This document shows positions 51,899 to 63,709 of a stretch of DNA of 64,000 bases, in pieces (the first letter of the stretch is position 1; each line of letters starts with the position of its first letter). The stretch is from the NCBI RefSeq assembly GCF_003718735.1, contig NZ_CP033460.1, forward strand, positions 1,240,001 through 1,304,000. The letters run 5' to 3'. Source of the DNA: Staphylococcus debuckii (lineage in GTDB: Bacteria > Bacillota > Bacilli > Staphylococcales > Staphylococcaceae). Both the position numbers and the translations under genes were made by a program. A model generated the notes under the pieces. The model was not told the DNA's origin, did no database searches, and saw only the letters and a list, made by a program, of their open reading frames with translations.

Positions 51899-53956
51899 AT
51901 GTCTAAAGTCAATCTCATTGATCAACCTTATGCGTTAGATCAAATAAAGGGTTTAGGACCCAAACGCATTGCAGTATTAAATGAATTAAATATATATAAT
52001 GTAGAAGATTTAGTGCTCTATCTGCCAGTTCGCTATGAAGATAATAGTATTGTAGATTTGAATGAAGCAGAGGATCAATCCACCGTGACAGTGACCGGCG
52101 AAGTTTATTCTACGCCCACTGTCGCTTTTTTTGGCCGCAACCGGTCTAAAGTAACAGTGCATCTCTTGATTAATAACATCGCCGTCAAAGCAGTCTTTTT
52201 CAATCAGCCTTATCTAAAAAAGAAAATCAATCTGCATGACCATGTAACCGTGAAAGGTAAGTGGAACCGCGGAAAACAAGAAATTAATGGTATGCGTATG
52301 TTTACGACAGGTTCAGAAGATCTGCAAAATGCTGACGGAGAACAATTAGACCCCGTTTATCGTATCAAAGAAGGCATTAAACAGAAGACGATGCGTGATA
52401 TTATCCGCAAAGTATTGGATGATATTGAAATTCGTGAATGGCTGTCTGAAGATTTGCGTGAAAAATATAAATTAGAATCACTTGCCACTACCATTCGTGC
52501 CTTGCACTATGCTGACAATAAGAAAGCTTTACTGAAAGCACGCCGTACCTATGCTTTTACAGAACTGTTCTTATTCGAATTGCGGATGCAATGGTTGAAC
52601 CGCTTAGAAAAAGCCAGTGATGAAGCCATTGAAATCAATTATGATTTAGAGCAGGTCAAACAATTTATTGAGGATCTGCCTTTTGAATTGACTGATGCAC
52701 AAAAGCACAGTGTGAATGAAATCTTTAGAGACTTGAAAGCACCGCTGCGCATGCATCGTTTGTTGCAAGGTGATGTAGGCTCGGGTAAAACAGTCGTAGC
52801 TGCGTTATGTATGTTTGCCTTGAAAACAGCGGGTTATCAATCTGCTTTAATGGTGCCTACTGAAATCTTAGCGGAACAGCATGCTGAAAGTCTGACAGAA
52901 TTGTTTGGCGACCGCATGAACGTAGCACTGTTAACTGGCTCTGTGAAAGGCAAGAAACGTCGTTTACTCTTAGAACAACTTGAAAATGGAACTATAGATT
53001 GCTTGATAGGCACACATGCGTTGATACAAGACGATGTGTCCTTTAATAACGTCGGACTCGTCATCACAGATGAACAACATCGTTTCGGTGTCAATCAAAG
53101 ACAAGCACTGCGTGAAAAGGGTGCAATGACAAATGTCTTATTTATGACAGCGACACCGATACCTAGAACCTTAGCTATTTCAGTATTCGGTGAAATGGAT
53201 GTTTCCTCTATTAAACAATTGCCTAAAGGACGGAAGCCTATTAAAACCATGTGGGCGAAACATGAACAATATGACGTCGTCTTAAATCAAATGACTTCAG
53301 AGTTGGAAAAAGGACGGCAAGCATATGTCATTTGTCCTTTAATTGAGAGCTCTGAACATTTAGAAGATGTCCAAAATGTCGTCGCATTGTATGAATCACT
53401 AGAAGAACATTATGGTGCAGGTCGAGTCGGCTTATTACATGGTAAAATGCCAGCTGATGAAAAAGATGAGGTCATGCAACGCTTTAATCGTCATGAAATA
53501 GATATTTTAGTCTCCACTACTGTAGTAGAAGTAGGTGTGAACGTACCGAATGCTACATTTATGATTATCTATGATGCAGATCGTTTCGGCTTATCAACCT
53601 TACACCAATTACGTGGTCGAGTCGGCCGTAGTGACCATCAAAGTTATTGTGTATTGATTGCTTCACCTAAAACAGAAACCGGCATTGAGCGTATGAATAT
53701 TATGACTCAGACTACAGACGGTTTCGAATTAAGTGAACGGGACTTAGAAATGCGTGGGCCAGGCGATTTCTTCGGAGTGAAACAAAGCGGTCTGCCAGAT
53801 TTCTTAGTTGCTAATATTGTTGAAGATTATCGAATGCTAGAAGTAGCCAGAGATGAAGCGGGCGAATTGATACAATCCGGAAGATTCTTTACAGATGAGT
53901 ATGAAGTATTGCGCAATTTTGTCGAAGAGAATTTACTGCATACCAGCTTTGATTAA
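51899..53956 (+). CDS. recG: ATP-dependent DNA helicase RecG
   Basis: Remodels stalled forks and branch-migrates Holliday junctions. It has 685 residues: a wedge/OB domain (about 50-150), helicase lobes with Walker [12 protein letters not shown] and DEQHRFG, and a C-terminal TRG region after [13 protein letters not shown]. The ATG at 51899 follows TTTGGTGA; the frame from 51887 extends into sdaAA. Confidence 0.97.
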   Translation: MSKVNLIDQPYALDQIKGLGPKRIAVLNELNIYNVEDLVLYLPVRYEDNSIVDLNEAEDQSTVTVTGEVYSTPTVAFFGRNRSKVTVHLLINNIAVKAVFFNQPYLKKKINLHDHVTVKGKWNRGKQEINGMRMFTTGSEDLQNADGEQLDPVYRIKEGIKQKTMRDIIRKVLDDIEIREWLSEDLREKYKLESLATTIRALHYADNKKALLKARRTYAFTELFLFELRMQWLNRLEKASDEAIEINYDLEQVKQFIEDLPFELTDAQKHSVNEIFRDLKAPLRMHRLLQGDVGSGKTVVAALCMFALKTAGYQSALMVPTEILAEQHAESLTELFGDRMNVALLTGSVKGKKRRLLLEQLENGTIDCLIGTHALIQDDVSFNNVGLVITDEQHRFGVNQRQALREKGAMTNVLFMTATPIPRTLAISVFGEMDVSSIKQLPKGRKPIKTMWAKHEQYDVVLNQMTSELEKGRQAYVICPLIESSEHLEDVQNVVALYESLEEHYGAGRVGLLHGKMPADEKDEVMQRFNRHEIDILVSTTVVEVGVNVPNATFMIIYDADRFGLSTLHQLRGRVGRSDHQSYCVLIASPKTETGIERMNIMTQTTDGFELSERDLEMRGPGDFFGVKQSGLPDFLVANIVEDYRMLEVARDEAGELIQSGRFFTDEYEVLRNFVEENLLHTSFD

Positions 53957-53990
53957 AATTATTTCTGTCCCGCTCCCGATGTGTTTTTTG

Positions 53991-54020
53991 TTGAGCATTT
54001 TTAAGAGAAAATGATATGAT
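53991..54020 (+). promoter_or_regulatory. Promoter of the fapR-plsX-fabD-fabG operon
   Basis: TTGAGC (53991-53996), an 18-base spacer, TATGAT (54015-54020). The FapR operator begins 13 bases downstream, overlapping the expected start of transcription. Confidence 0.65.
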
Positions 54021-54032
54021 ATGTAAGGAGTC

Positions 54033-54049
54033 TTAAGACTTGGTACTAA
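54033..54049 (+). promoter_or_regulatory. FapR operator
   Basis: TTAAGACTTGGTACTAA is a 17-bp near-palindrome matching the known FapR box TTAGTACCTRRTACTAA at 14 of 17 positions. It sits just after the -10, so bound FapR would block the promoter until malonyl-CoA releases it. The left half-site is the weaker one. Confidence 0.85.
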
Positions 54050-54069
54050 AATTAGGGAGGGAGAGAGAA

Positions 54070-54633
54070 ATGAAGTTGAAAAAACAAGCACGACGAGATG
54101 CAATCAAGGAACAATTACAACAGAACCCCTTTATGACTGACAATGAACTAAGCGACTTATTTTCAGTAAGTATCCAAACCATACGCTTAGATCGGACTTA
54201 CTTAAAAATTCCAGAATTAAGGAAACGTATTAAATCAGTAGCAGAACACAATTATAAGCACATCCGAGCGATTGAAGGCAATGAAATCATCGGTGATTTG
54301 ATTCGTGTAGAACCTAATGTGACAGCAGAATCTTTAATTTATATTACTGAAGATTCTGTCTTTACACGAAATGATATTGCGCGCGGGCATATTTTATTTG
54401 CTCAAGCCAATTCTTTATGCGTAGCTTTGATTCAAAAGAATATGGTGCTGACACGAGACAGCCAAGTGAGTTTTTTAAGACAAGTCAAGTTGCATGATAC
54501 GGTGCATGCTTTCGCACAAGTAACAGATTTCGGTAAAAAGTATATTACTGTGGCGGTATCGTCATATGTAAAAGATAAATGTGTATTTAAAGGTACATTC
54601 AAAATGTATTATTATAGCGAGGAGGAATCATGA
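54070..54633 (+). CDS. fapR: Fatty acid and phospholipid synthesis repressor FapR
   Basis: Represses lipid synthesis genes and is released by malonyl-CoA. It has 187 residues: an N-terminal helix-turn-helix (about 22-48, [21 protein letters not shown]) and a C-terminal hot-dog effector domain with [12 protein letters not shown]. The ATG at 54070 follows AGGGAGGGAG; the open frame from 54040 starts inside the operator. It is autoregulated through the box at 54033 and is the first gene of its operon. Confidence 0.95.
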   Translation: MKLKKQARRDAIKEQLQQNPFMTDNELSDLFSVSIQTIRLDRTYLKIPELRKRIKSVAEHNYKHIRAIEGNEIIGDLIRVEPNVTAESLIYITEDSVFTRNDIARGHILFAQANSLCVALIQKNMVLTRDSQVSFLRQVKLHDTVHAFAQVTDFGKKYITVAVSSYVKDKCVFKGTFKMYYYSEEES

Positions 54634-54634
54634 T

Positions 54635-55615
54635 ATGGTGACATTAGCCATTGACATGATGGGTGGAGATGACGCACCTGGTATCGTACTAGAAGCGGTA
54701 GAGAAAGCGTTGAATGACTTCCCAGATTTACATATTATTTTGTTCGGAGATGAAAAGCAGTGCAATATTAAACATTCACGCTTAGAATTCCGTCATTGCT
54801 CAGAAGAAATTGAAATGACAGATGAACCTGTACGCGCCATTAAACGTAAGAAAGATAGTTCAATGGTCAGAGCGGCACAAGCAGTCAAAGACGGTGAAGC
54901 TTCAGGTTGCGTTTCAGCAGGAAACACAGGCGCTTTGATGTCTGCTGGATTATTTATTGTCGGCCGTATTAAAGGCGTAGCACGTCCAGCACTTGTGGTT
55001 ACTTTGCCGACAGTTTCAGGTAAAGGCTTTACTTTCTTAGACGTAGGCGCTAACTCAGATGCTAAACCTGAACATTTATTACAATATGCGCAGCTGGGTA
55101 ATATCTATGCGGAAAAAATCCGCGGTATTGGCGCGCCGAAAGTAGCGTTATTGAATATCGGTACAGAACCGAAGAAAGGTAACAGCTTAACTAAAGAAAC
55201 TTATCAATTAATGAGCGCTGATCCATCATTCCATTTTTCAGGCAACGTAGAAGCTAAAACATTAATGGAAGATGCAGCGGATGTAGTAGTGACAGACGGA
55301 TTTACAGGCAACATGGTCTTGAAGAATCTTGAAGGCACTGCGAAATCTATCGGTAAGATGTTCAAATCAACTTTACTAGGCAGTGTGAAAAATAAATTAG
55401 CTGCCTTAATCTTGAAAAAAGATTTAAGTGAAGTGATGAAAAAAATGGATTACGCAGAATATGGCGGTTCTGTATTGCTCGGCTTAGATGGTATCGTAGT
55501 CAAGGCACACGGCAGCTCGAACGCCAGAGCCTTTTATTCAGCCATTCGCCAAGCTAAAATCGCAGGAGAAGAACGTATTGTAGAAATAATGAGAGAAACG
55601 GTAGGTGAAGCATAA
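54635..55615 (+). CDS. plsX: Phosphate acyltransferase PlsX
   Basis: Converts acyl-ACP to acyl-phosphate for phosphatidic acid synthesis, and links to FakA products. It has 326 residues starting [16 protein letters not shown], with [12 protein letters not shown] and [14 protein letters not shown] typical of the family. GGAGGAATC precedes the ATG at 54635; a GTG at 54638 is an alternative. One base separates it from the fapR stop, and its stop shares a base with the fabD start. Confidence 0.96.
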   Translation: MVTLAIDMMGGDDAPGIVLEAVEKALNDFPDLHIILFGDEKQCNIKHSRLEFRHCSEEIEMTDEPVRAIKRKKDSSMVRAAQAVKDGEASGCVSAGNTGALMSAGLFIVGRIKGVARPALVVTLPTVSGKGFTFLDVGANSDAKPEHLLQYAQLGNIYAEKIRGIGAPKVALLNIGTEPKKGNSLTKETYQLMSADPSFHFSGNVEAKTLMEDAADVVVTDGFTGNMVLKNLEGTAKSIGKMFKSTLLGSVKNKLAALILKKDLSEVMKKMDYAEYGGSVLLGLDGIVVKAHGSSNARAFYSAIRQAKIAGEERIVEIMRETVGEA

Positions 55616-56541
55616 TGGGCAAGACGGCCATTATTTTTCCTGGACAAGGTGCACAAAAAGCCGGTATGGCAAAAGATTTATACCAAGTTGATGCACAAGC
55701 GACAGAAATCCTAGATCAAGCACAACAAGCAGTAGACTTTGACTTATTGGAAACGATGTTCACAGATGCAGATAACACGCTAGGAGAAACAGAGAATACG
55801 CAACCCGCATTGTTGACACATAGTATTGCTTTATTGAAAGCTTTGGAAAACGTTGACGCAGATTATACAATGGGACATAGCTTGGGAGAATATTCTAGTT
55901 TAGTTGCAGCTAAAGTGCTTTCTTTTGAAGACGCAGTTAAAATCGTGCGTAAAAGAGGCGAACTGATGGCACAAGCATTTCCGAGCGGTGTCGGCAGTAT
56001 GGCAGCGGTACTTGGCTTAGATTATGATGAAGTAGCTAGAATTTGTGAAGAATTGTCTGAAGAAGATTCAATTATCGAACCTGCCAATATCAATTCACCG
56101 GGTCAAATTGTAGTTTCAGGTCATAAAACAGCTATCGACCGCATTGTCGAACAAGGTAAATCACTAGGTGCGAAACGTGTGTTGCCATTAAATGTTTCTG
56201 GTCCGTTCCACTCATCTATGATGCAAGTGATTGAAAAAGACTTTGAAGATTATATTAATCAATTCGAATGGCATGATGCTGAAATTCCAGTAGTACAAAA
56301 TTATCATGCGCAAGCAGAAACAGATGCAGAAGTCATTAAACAAAATATGGTGAAACAACTTTACTCACCAGTTCAATTTATCAAATCAACAGAATGGTTA
56401 ATCGATCAAGGTGTCGACCACTTTATCGAAATCGGACCTGGCAAAGTATTGTCTGGTTTAATCAAGAAAATCAACAGAGATGTTAAATTAACTTCGATTC
56501 AAACACTCGAAGATGTTAAAGGATGGAATGAAAATGAGTAA
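55615..56541 (+). CDS. fabD: Malonyl-CoA:ACP transacylase
   Basis: Loads malonyl onto ACP for fatty acid elongation. It has 308 residues. GQGAQKAGM forms the oxyanion loop, the catalytic Ser is in GHSLGEYS, and the catalytic His is in SGPFHSSMM. It overlaps fabG by 14 bases. Confidence 0.97.
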   Translation: MGKTAIIFPGQGAQKAGMAKDLYQVDAQATEILDQAQQAVDFDLLETMFTDADNTLGETENTQPALLTHSIALLKALENVDADYTMGHSLGEYSSLVAAKVLSFEDAVKIVRKRGELMAQAFPSGVGSMAAVLGLDYDEVARICEELSEEDSIIEPANINSPGQIVVSGHKTAIDRIVEQGKSLGAKRVLPLNVSGPFHSSMMQVIEKDFEDYINQFEWHDAEIPVVQNYHAQAETDAEVIKQNMVKQLYSPVQFIKSTEWLIDQGVDHFIEIGPGKVLSGLIKKINRDVKLTSIQTLEDVKGWNENE

Positions 56542-57271
56542 AAGTGCATTAGTAACAGGTGCTTCTAGAGGTATCGGCCGTAGTATTGCATTGCAATTAG
56601 CGGATGAAGGCTATAATGTAGTAGTCAATTATGCCGGTAATACAGAGAAAGCAGAAGCAGTTGTGGAAGAAATCAAAGGCAAAGGTGTGGACGCTTTTGC
56701 GATTCAAGCTAACGTAGCGCATCCTGATGAAGTTAAAGAAATGATTCAAGAAGTTGTTTCGAAATTCGGTTCATTAGATGTTCTCGTCAATAATGCAGGT
56801 ATCACACGTGACAACTTATTAATGCGTATGAAAGAGCAAGAATGGGATGACGTAATTGATACGAACTTGAAAGGTGTCTTCAACTGTATCCAAAAAGCGA
56901 CACGTCAAATGATGAAACAACGCAGTGGTGCTATTATTAACTTAACAAGTGTAGTAGGCGCAGTCGGCAACCCTGGACAAGCGAACTACGTAGCCACTAA
57001 AGCAGGTGTTATCGGCTTAACGAAAACAGCAGCTCGTGAACTTGCATCACGTGGTATTACTGTGAATGCAGTAGCGCCAGGTTTTATTGTTTCTGACATG
57101 ACTGATGCTTTGAATGACGATCTTAAAGAACAAATGAAATCTCAAATTCCGCTCGCTCGTTTCGGTGAAGACACAGATATTGCAAACACTGTTGCTTTCT
57201 TAGCTTCTGACAAAGCTAAATATATTACTGGACAAACGATCCATGTCAACGGCGGCATGTTTATGGAATAA
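56528..57271 (+). CDS. fabG: 3-oxoacyl-ACP reductase
   Basis: NADPH-dependent reduction of beta-ketoacyl-ACP. It has 247 residues and a short-chain dehydrogenase fold. [10 protein letters not shown] binds the cofactor, NNAGITRDN follows, and the catalytic Ser-Tyr-Lys are in NLTSVVG and NYVATKAG. The start at 56528 (MKMSKSALV) mirrors the S. aureus N-terminus; 56534 gives slightly better spacing from AAAGGA and cannot be excluded. Confidence 0.95.
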   Translation: MKMSKSALVTGASRGIGRSIALQLADEGYNVVVNYAGNTEKAEAVVEEIKGKGVDAFAIQANVAHPDEVKEMIQEVVSKFGSLDVLVNNAGITRDNLLMRMKEQEWDDVIDTNLKGVFNCIQKATRQMMKQRSGAIINLTSVVGAVGNPGQANYVATKAGVIGLTKTAARELASRGITVNAVAPGFIVSDMTDALNDDLKEQMKSQIPLARFGEDTDIANTVAFLASDKAKYITGQTIHVNGGMFME

Positions 57272-57405
57272 TTCCCTTTTTAATTAGCATAATTTGATAG
57301 AAGTAGTGCGATTACACTAATTTATGGGTAAACCTACTTGTATTATTGATAATAAAATGGGAAAATAATAGAGTCGTATAGGCTTGTTAAAGGAGGTGAA
57401 TCGAC

Positions 57406-57639
57406 GTGGAAAACTTCGATAAAGTTAAAGATATCATCGTAGACCGTTTAGGTGTAGATGCTGACAAAGTAACTGAAGATGCATCTTTCAAAGATGATTT
57501 AGGCGCTGACTCACTTGACATCGCTGAATTAGTGATGGAATTAGAAGATGAATTCGGTGCTGAAATCCCTGATGAAGAAGCTGAAAAAATCAATACAGTT
57601 GGTGACGCAGTTAATTTCATCAACAACCTTGATAAATAA
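57406..57639 (+). CDS. acpP: Acyl carrier protein
   Basis: Carries growing acyl chains on a 4'-phosphopantetheine at Ser36 ([10 protein letters not shown]). It has 77 residues and is highly acidic. The GTG start follows AAAGGAGGTG. A 134-base gap separates it from fabG, so an extra promoter is possible, though none is clear. Confidence 0.98.
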   Translation: MENFDKVKDIIVDRLGVDADKVTEDASFKDDLGADSLDIAELVMELEDEFGAEIPDEEAEKINTVGDAVNFINNLDK

Positions 57640-57649
57640 TGAAAATATT

Positions 57650-57686
57650 ATCTGAGTCGTCTCTTTCAGCGACTCAGATTTTTCTT
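57650..57686 (+). terminator. Terminator after acpP
   Basis: A perfect ATCTGAGTCG / CGACTCAGAT stem is followed by TTTTCTTTT. Confidence 0.93.
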
Positions 57687-57770
57687 TTGTTTTAAGACAA
57701 ATTCACGTAAAATGAGTAACATAGACAGAGTATAAATTCCTATATTGATAGAAAAAAAGGAGGTCTTTTT

Positions 57771-58499
57771 TTGACCAATCACAAGAAAGAAGCATTACTT
57801 CAAAATTTCAATAAGAAATTTGCGGATAAAATGCAAATGCTAAATTTAAACTACGATAATTTACCTCTTTACCAACAAGCATTTTCACATTCAAGCTTTA
57901 TCAATGATTTCAACATGAATCGTCTCGACCATAATGAACGTTTGGAATTTCTTGGAGATGCGGTATTAGAATTGACGGTTTCACGCTATTTATTCGATAA
58001 GTATCCAGAATTACCAGAAGGCAACTTAACTAAAATGCGCGCGACAATTGTATGTGAACCCTCACTTGTAATATTTGCGAATAAAATCCACTTAAACGAA
58101 CTTATCTTATTAGGAAAAGGTGAAGAAAAAACAGGAGGACGCACTAGACCTTCATTAGTGTCAGATGCCTTTGAAGCCTTTGTAGGCGCTTTATATTTAG
58201 ATCAAGGTCTAAAAGCAGTTTGGCAGTTCGCAGAAGAAGTCATCTTCCCGCATGTAGAAGATGATAAACTGATGGGAGTAGTGGATTTCAAAACACAATT
58301 CCAAGAATTAATTCACCGTCTCAGCAAAGGAAATGTAACCTATCGCTTAATTCATGAAGAAGGACCAGCGCATCATCGTCTGTTCACTTCAGAAGTATTA
58401 TTAGAAGATGAAGCTGTAGCGACAGGCCAGGGCAGAACCAAGAAAGAATCAGAGCAAAAAGCTGCTGAAAAAGCATACAATACTATGAAAAAGCAATAA
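57771..58499 (+). CDS. rnc: Ribonuclease III
   Basis: Cleaves double-stranded RNA in rRNA processing and antisense regulation. It has 242 residues: a catalytic domain with [14 protein letters not shown] and [13 protein letters not shown] (metal-binding Glu/Asp), then a dsRNA-binding domain (about 170-240, with [14 protein letters not shown]). The TTG start follows AAGGAGG at good spacing; the gene's N-terminus is variable in the family. It lies 42 bases before smc. Confidence 0.96.
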   Translation: MTNHKKEALLQNFNKKFADKMQMLNLNYDNLPLYQQAFSHSSFINDFNMNRLDHNERLEFLGDAVLELTVSRYLFDKYPELPEGNLTKMRATIVCEPSLVIFANKIHLNELILLGKGEEKTGGRTRPSLVSDAFEAFVGALYLDQGLKAVWQFAEEVIFPHVEDDKLMGVVDFKTQFQELIHRLSKGNVTYRLIHEEGPAHHRLFTSEVLLEDEAVATGQGRTKKESEQKAAEKAYNTMKKQ

Positions 58500-58541
58500 G
58501 TCACAGATTGTCAGAACAGGAATAAGGAGAAAGAAAATAGC

Positions 58542-61500
58542 ATGGTTTATTTAAAATCAATCAATGCCTTCGGTTTCAAATCGTTTGCGGAACAGACTGA
58601 GGTTAATTTCGACCAAGGCGTGACGGCAATCGTAGGCCCGAACGGCAGCGGCAAGAGTAATATCACTGATGCAATCAAATGGGTGCTCGGTGAACAATCA
58701 GCCAAATCCTTACGTGGTTCGAAGATGGAAGATATTATTTTTTCCGGCGCAGAACATCGTAAAGCACAAAATTATGCTGAAGTACGTTTGAAATTGGATA
58801 ATCATGCACATCAATTAAATGTTGATGAAGATGAAATTATCGTAACACGCCGCCTATATCGCAGCGGTGAAAGTGCGTACTATTTAAATAATGACCGCGC
58901 ACGTTTAAAAGATATCATTGAGCTCTTCTTGGATTCAGGATTAGGCAAAGAAGCGTTCAGTATTATTTCTCAAGGACGTGTAGATGAAATCTTAAATGCG
59001 AAACCCGCTGATCGTCGACAAATCATTGAGGAATCGGCAGGGGTTTTAAAATACAAGAAACGTAAAGCAGCTTCTGTTCAAAAACTAGATCAAACGGAAG
59101 AGAATTTAACACGTGTGGAAGATATTCTGTACGATTTAGAAGGCCGTGTAGAACCGTTGAGAGAAGAAGCAGCAATTGCTAAAGAATATCAGCATCTCTC
59201 AAGCGAAATGAAAAAGAGTGATGTACTTGTCACTGTTCATGATATTAACGATTATCAAGAGGCCATTCAAAAAGCAGACGAACAGTTGAATATACTGAAG
59301 AGTCAACAAGCGCAAAAAGAAGCAGACAAGACCTCTTATTCTAAAACATTGACCAAATATAAAGCAGAGTTGAATCAACAGAATGATGATATTGAACGTT
59401 TGAATTATGAGTTGGTACAGACAACTGAAGCCGCTGAAAAATTAGCGGGTCAATTAAATGTCTTAGAAGAACGTAAAAAGAACCAATCGCAAACGAATGC
59501 ACGTTATGAAGAAGAACAAGCAGCTTTAGAACAACAAAAGTTACAATTAGAAACTGAGCGACAAGAGGCTGAAGCAGCTCAAGATGAACTTGTACGCAGA
59601 CAAAAAGAACTTGCCGGCGAAATTAAAGGTTTAGAAGACAAATTATATATCAATGATACAGATCATGATGAAGAATTAGAAAATATTAAAAATCAATACT
59701 ATGACATCATGTCTGAACAATCCGAAGTGAATAACGACATCCGCTTCTTAGAACGTACTATCGAAGAAAACGAAGCGAAACAATCAAGATTAGACAGCCG
59801 TTTATTAGAGGCGTTCAATCAATTAAAATCAATCCAATCAGAAATTACAGAAATTGAACAACAATACCAAGTACGCCAACAGACTTTTAAACAGTTAGAG
59901 GCTGAACTGCAAACCTGTGAAGAAAAGCTTGCAGCTGCTAAAAATCAACAAACTGCAGAAGAAGAAAGACTTTATCAAGCATATCGCTATAATGACAAGT
60001 TGAAGGCTAAAATTGAAAGTTTATCAAGTCGTGAAGAAGATTATACTTATTTCTTCAACGGAGTTAAACATGTCTTGAAAGCAAAGGACAAAGAGTTGTC
60101 GGGCATTCATGGAGCGGTAGCTGAGGTCATTGAAGTTCCTTCAAATTTAACGACTGCCATTGAGACTGCATTAGGTGCCTCCATGCAGCATATCATTGTA
60201 GATAATGAAAAAGATGGTCGCCAAGCAATTCAATTTTTAAAACAAAATCATTTAGGCAGAGCAACCTTCCTACCACTGAATGTCATTCAAGCCAGATATC
60301 TGAATCAAGAAATCAAGATGACTGCAGCGCAAGCAGAGGGTTATATTGGAATCGGTGCTGAATTGATTCATACCCAACCTCAATATAATAACGTGATTGC
60401 CAACTTATTAGGTACTACGATTATTGTGGATGATTTGAAGCATGCCAATGAATTAGCGCGAGCGATTCGTTATCGTACACGTATCGTGACGTTAGAAGGG
60501 GATATCGTAAACCCAGGCGGCTCTATGACAGGCGGAGGCCAACGTCAGACCAAAAGCATCTTAGCGCAGAAAGATGAACTTGCACAACATCGAGAGCAGT
60601 TGAAGCAATATGAGCAGCAAACGGCGCAATTCGAGCAAGAAGTGCAGCAAATTAAAGAAACGGCTAATCAATATAGCGAAGATTATTTAGAAATCAGCCA
60701 GCGGTATAATCTTGAAAAACAAAGTATGCATGATTTATCTTTAGAATTGGATCGCTTAAAGACGAGTGAATCACATATTAAAAGTGAACATGAAGAATTT
60801 GAATTTGAGAAGAATGACGGTTATCAAAGCGAAACCAGCCGTCAAACGCTAAAAGACAAAGAGTTACAAAAACAAGCGTTAGCAGACAAACTAGCAGAAT
60901 TAGAAAAGCAAATTGAAACATTAACTAAGCTTTCAAAAGAAGGTAAAGAAAGTTCAACACAACTGCAACAACAATTGCATCAGAAACAATCAGATTTAGC
61001 AGTCTTGAAAGAACGTATTAAGACAGGACGTGAGCAGTTAACACGCTTAGATAAGCAACGTGAACAAAATCGCCTACAACAAGAAAAATTGGCAGAAGAT
61101 ATTCAATTATTTAATTCTGATGAAGTGACAGGCCAGAAAGCTTTCGAAACGATTCAAGCAGACATTGAAGTGAAAAAGGAAGAAAAAACAGCCTTAAGCA
61201 GCCGTTTAGCAGAGTTGAAAGAACAACGTCAAGCCACTAATGCAGAAATTGAAGAATACGATGCCTTACTTCAAGAAGCGCATCGCGATATCCTATCTAT
61301 AGAAAATAGTTATCAAGATATCAAAGCAGAACAGTCTAAATTAGATGTACTGATTGACCATGCGATGGATCACTTAACTGAAGATTATCATCTGACTTAT
61401 GAAGCGGCACGCGAATTATACGAACAAGATGAGCCAATTGAGGCATTGCGTAAAAAGGTCAAACTGACTAAAATGTCGATTGAAGAACTCGGGCCAGTGA

Positions 61501-62111
61501 ACTTAAATGCGATTCAACAATTTGAAGAAGTCAATGAACGCTATACTTTCTTAGACGAACAGCGTACTGATTTGCGTGAAGCGAAAGCAACGTTAGAACA
61601 AATTATTAAGGAAATGGACGAAGCAGTGATTGATCGCTTTAAAACGACTTTCCATGCTGTCCAGGGTTATTTTTCAGAAGTGTTCAAATCACTATTCGGC
61701 GGGGGTCAGGCAGAACTGCGCTTAACGGATGATGATTACTTAACTGCCGGGGTAGATATTATTGTACAGCCGCCCGGTAAGAAATTGCAGCATCTTTCAT
61801 TGTTAAGCGGCGGTGAACGTGCACTAAGTGCGATTGCGCTACTCTTTGCTTTATTGAAAGTCCGTTCAGCTCCATTTGTTATACTAGATGAAGTAGAAGC
61901 GGCATTAGATGAAGCCAATGTGATTCGTTATGCGAATTATTTGAAGCAACTATCAGAGAAGACACAATTTATTGTGATTACGCATAGAAAAGGAACAATG
62001 GAAGCGGCAGACCGTTTGTATGGTATTACGATGCAAGAATCAGGTGTCTCTAAACTGGTTAGTGTGAACTTAAATACGATAGATGAAGTGTTGAAGGAGG
62101 AAGAAAAATGA
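58542..62111 (+). CDS. smc: Chromosome segregation SMC protein
   Basis: The condensin ATPase that organises and segregates the chromosome with ScpA/ScpB. It has 1189 residues: an N-terminal ATPase half with GPNGSGKSNI, a long coiled coil, a hinge (about 515-675) containing the GGSMTGG motif, a returning coiled coil, and a C-terminal half with the signature LSGGERALSAIAL and Walker B FVILDEVEAALDEANV. AAGGAG precedes the ATG. It overlaps ftsY by 4 bases. Confidence 0.98.
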   Translation: MVYLKSINAFGFKSFAEQTEVNFDQGVTAIVGPNGSGKSNITDAIKWVLGEQSAKSLRGSKMEDIIFSGAEHRKAQNYAEVRLKLDNHAHQLNVDEDEIIVTRRLYRSGESAYYLNNDRARLKDIIELFLDSGLGKEAFSIISQGRVDEILNAKPADRRQIIEESAGVLKYKKRKAASVQKLDQTEENLTRVEDILYDLEGRVEPLREEAAIAKEYQHLSSEMKKSDVLVTVHDINDYQEAIQKADEQLNILKSQQAQKEADKTSYSKTLTKYKAELNQQNDDIERLNYELVQTTEAAEKLAGQLNVLEERKKNQSQTNARYEEEQAALEQQKLQLETERQEAEAAQDELVRRQKELAGEIKGLEDKLYINDTDHDEELENIKNQYYDIMSEQSEVNNDIRFLERTIEENEAKQSRLDSRLLEAFNQLKSIQSEITEIEQQYQVRQQTFKQLEAELQTCEEKLAAAKNQQTAEEERLYQAYRYNDKLKAKIESLSSREEDYTYFFNGVKHVLKAKDKELSGIHGAVAEVIEVPSNLTTAIETALGASMQHIIVDNEKDGRQAIQFLKQNHLGRATFLPLNVIQARYLNQEIKMTAAQAEGYIGIGAELIHTQPQYNNVIANLLGTTIIVDDLKHANELARAIRYRTRIVTLEGDIVNPGGSMTGGGQRQTKSILAQKDELAQHREQLKQYEQQTAQFEQEVQQIKETANQYSEDYLEISQRYNLEKQSMHDLSLELDRLKTSESHIKSEHEEFEFEKNDGYQSETSRQTLKDKELQKQALADKLAELEKQIETLTKLSKEGKESSTQLQQQLHQKQSDLAVLKERIKTGREQLTRLDKQREQNRLQQEKLAEDIQLFNSDEVTGQKAFETIQADIEVKKEEKTALSSRLAELKEQRQATNAEIEEYDALLQEAHRDILSIENSYQDIKAEQSKLDVLIDHAMDHLTEDYHLTYEAARELYEQDEPIEALRKKVKLTKMSIEELGPVNLNAIQQFEEVNERYTFLDEQRTDLREAKATLEQIIKEMDEAVIDRFKTTFHAVQGYFSEVFKSLFGGGQAELRLTDDDYLTAGVDIIVQPPGKKLQHLSLLSGGERALSAIALLFALLKVRSAPFVILDEVEAALDEANVIRYANYLKQLSEKTQFIVITHRKGTMEAADRLYGITMQESGVSKLVSVNLNTIDEVLKEEEK

Positions 62112-63373
62112 GCTTTTTTAAACGATTAAAAGATAAATTCTCTGGAAAGTCATCCGATGAAGAGAAAGAACTGAAAGATTTAGACCAAGAAGATCAAGAA
62201 TCTGAGTCCTCGAAGGAAGAATCAGAATCTAAAGCTGAACCGAAATCTACCTTGCCAGAAGATCAACCTAAAGAAGAGAAAAAAGAAGCGCCGAAAGATG
62301 ACTTTGATTTCGACGATGGTTTAATTTCTATTGAAGAATTTGAAGAAATTGAATCGCAAAAACTAGGTGCGAAATTCAAACAAGGTTTAGAAAAATCACG
62401 TGAGAATTTCCAAGAGCAATTAAATAACTTGATTGCACGTTATCGTACAGTAGATGAAGATTTCTTCGAAGCCTTAGAAGAAATGCTGATTACAGCAGAT
62501 GTCGGTTTCAATACCGTAATGGAATTAGTAGATGAATTACGTACAGAAGCTCAACGTCGCAATATTAAAGAAACATCCGACTTGAAAGAAGTTATCGTCG
62601 AAAAAATCGTTGAAATCTATGAACAAGAAGATGACCACTCAGAAGTCATGAACTTAGAAGACGGCCGTTTGAACGTCATCTTAATGGTAGGTGTCAACGG
62701 TGTCGGCAAAACAACAACAATCGGTAAATTAGCACATCGTTATAAAGCTGAAGGTAAAAAAGTAATGCTTGCAGCAGGAGATACTTTCCGTGCGGGTGCT
62801 ATTAATCAGTTGAAAGTATGGGGCGAACGTGTCGATGTTGATGTGATCAGTCAAAGCGAAGGTTCAGATCCAGCAGCAGTTATGTACGATGCGATTAATG
62901 CGGCTAAAAATAAAGATGTGGATATCTTAATTTGTGATACTGCAGGACGTTTGCAAAATAAAGCTAACTTGATGAATGAATTAGAAAAAATGAAACGTGT
63001 TATCGGCCGAGCAGTACCTGATGCACCGCATGAAGTATTGTTATGCTTAGATGCGACTACAGGTCAAAATGCTTTATCACAAGCGCGCAGCTTTAAAGAA
63101 GTGACGAACGTTACAGGTATTGTATTAACGAAATTAGACGGCACTGCCAAAGGTGGTATCGTCCTAGCAATTAGAAATGAATTGCATATTCCTGTTAAAT
63201 ACGTGGGTCTTGGTGAAAAACTCGACGACTTGCAACCATTCAACCCAGAAAGCTATGTTTACGGCTTATTTGCTGACATGATTGAAGAAACAGTCGACGA
63301 ATACAAAGAAGAACATGGTGAACCGGTTGAACGTGGAGAAGACGGCGAGGCATCATCTCATGAGCAAAAATGA
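62108..63373 (+). CDS. ftsY: Signal recognition particle receptor FtsY
   Basis: Docks Ffh-ribosome complexes at the membrane. It has 421 residues: an acidic Glu/Ser/Lys-rich A region (about 1-75), then the NG GTPase domain with [33 protein letters not shown] and [12 protein letters not shown]. The extended acidic C-terminal tail (after about 395) overlaps the start of ylxM by 14 bases. Confidence 0.97.
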   Translation: MSFFKRLKDKFSGKSSDEEKELKDLDQEDQESESSKEESESKAEPKSTLPEDQPKEEKKEAPKDDFDFDDGLISIEEFEEIESQKLGAKFKQGLEKSRENFQEQLNNLIARYRTVDEDFFEALEEMLITADVGFNTVMELVDELRTEAQRRNIKETSDLKEVIVEKIVEIYEQEDDHSEVMNLEDGRLNVILMVGVNGVGKTTTIGKLAHRYKAEGKKVMLAAGDTFRAGAINQLKVWGERVDVDVISQSEGSDPAAVMYDAINAAKNKDVDILICDTAGRLQNKANLMNELEKMKRVIGRAVPDAPHEVLLCLDATTGQNALSQARSFKEVTNVTGIVLTKLDGTAKGGIVLAIRNELHIPVKYVGLGEKLDDLQPFNPESYVYGLFADMIEETVDEYKEEHGEPVERGEDGEASSHEQK

Positions 63374-63692
63374 TTTAGTTAAAACTTTGCGGATGAATTA
63401 TTTGTTTGATTTTTATCAAGCATTACTCACAAAAAAGCAGCGTAATTATTTAGAACTCTTTTACTTGCAAGACTACTCATTGAGTGAGATTGCAGATACA
63501 TTTGATGTGAGTCGGCAAGCAGTATATGATAACATAAGAAGAACTGGTGATTTAGTAGAAGATTATGAAACTAAATTAGAGCTGTATTCTAAATTTGAGC
63601 AGCGCCGTGAAATTTATAATCAAATGAAAGCATCTATTGAAGATCCGGATGCCTTGAAACGATATATTGAAGAACTAGAAGAATTAGAATAA
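63360..63692 (+). CDS. ylxM: SRP-associated HTH protein YlxM
   Basis: 110 residues, with a sigma-region-4-like helix-turn-helix ([20 protein letters not shown]) and a charged C-terminal helix. YlxM proteins sit between ftsY and ffh in Gram-positives and stimulate SRP GTPase activity in streptococci. The ATG at 63360 lies within the ftsY end; the longer frame from 63282 is the shifted ftsY reading. Confidence 0.93.
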   Translation: MSKNDLVKTLRMNYLFDFYQALLTKKQRNYLELFYLQDYSLSEIADTFDVSRQAVYDNIRRTGDLVEDYETKLELYSKFEQRREIYNQMKASIEDPDALKRYIEELEELE

Positions 63693-63709
63693 TAAGGAGG
63701 TCACTTGGT

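Noticed and set aside
51551..51925. 124-residue minus-strand open frame opposite sdaAA
   Set aside because: Antisense shadow of a conserved gene; no ribosome site or promoter.
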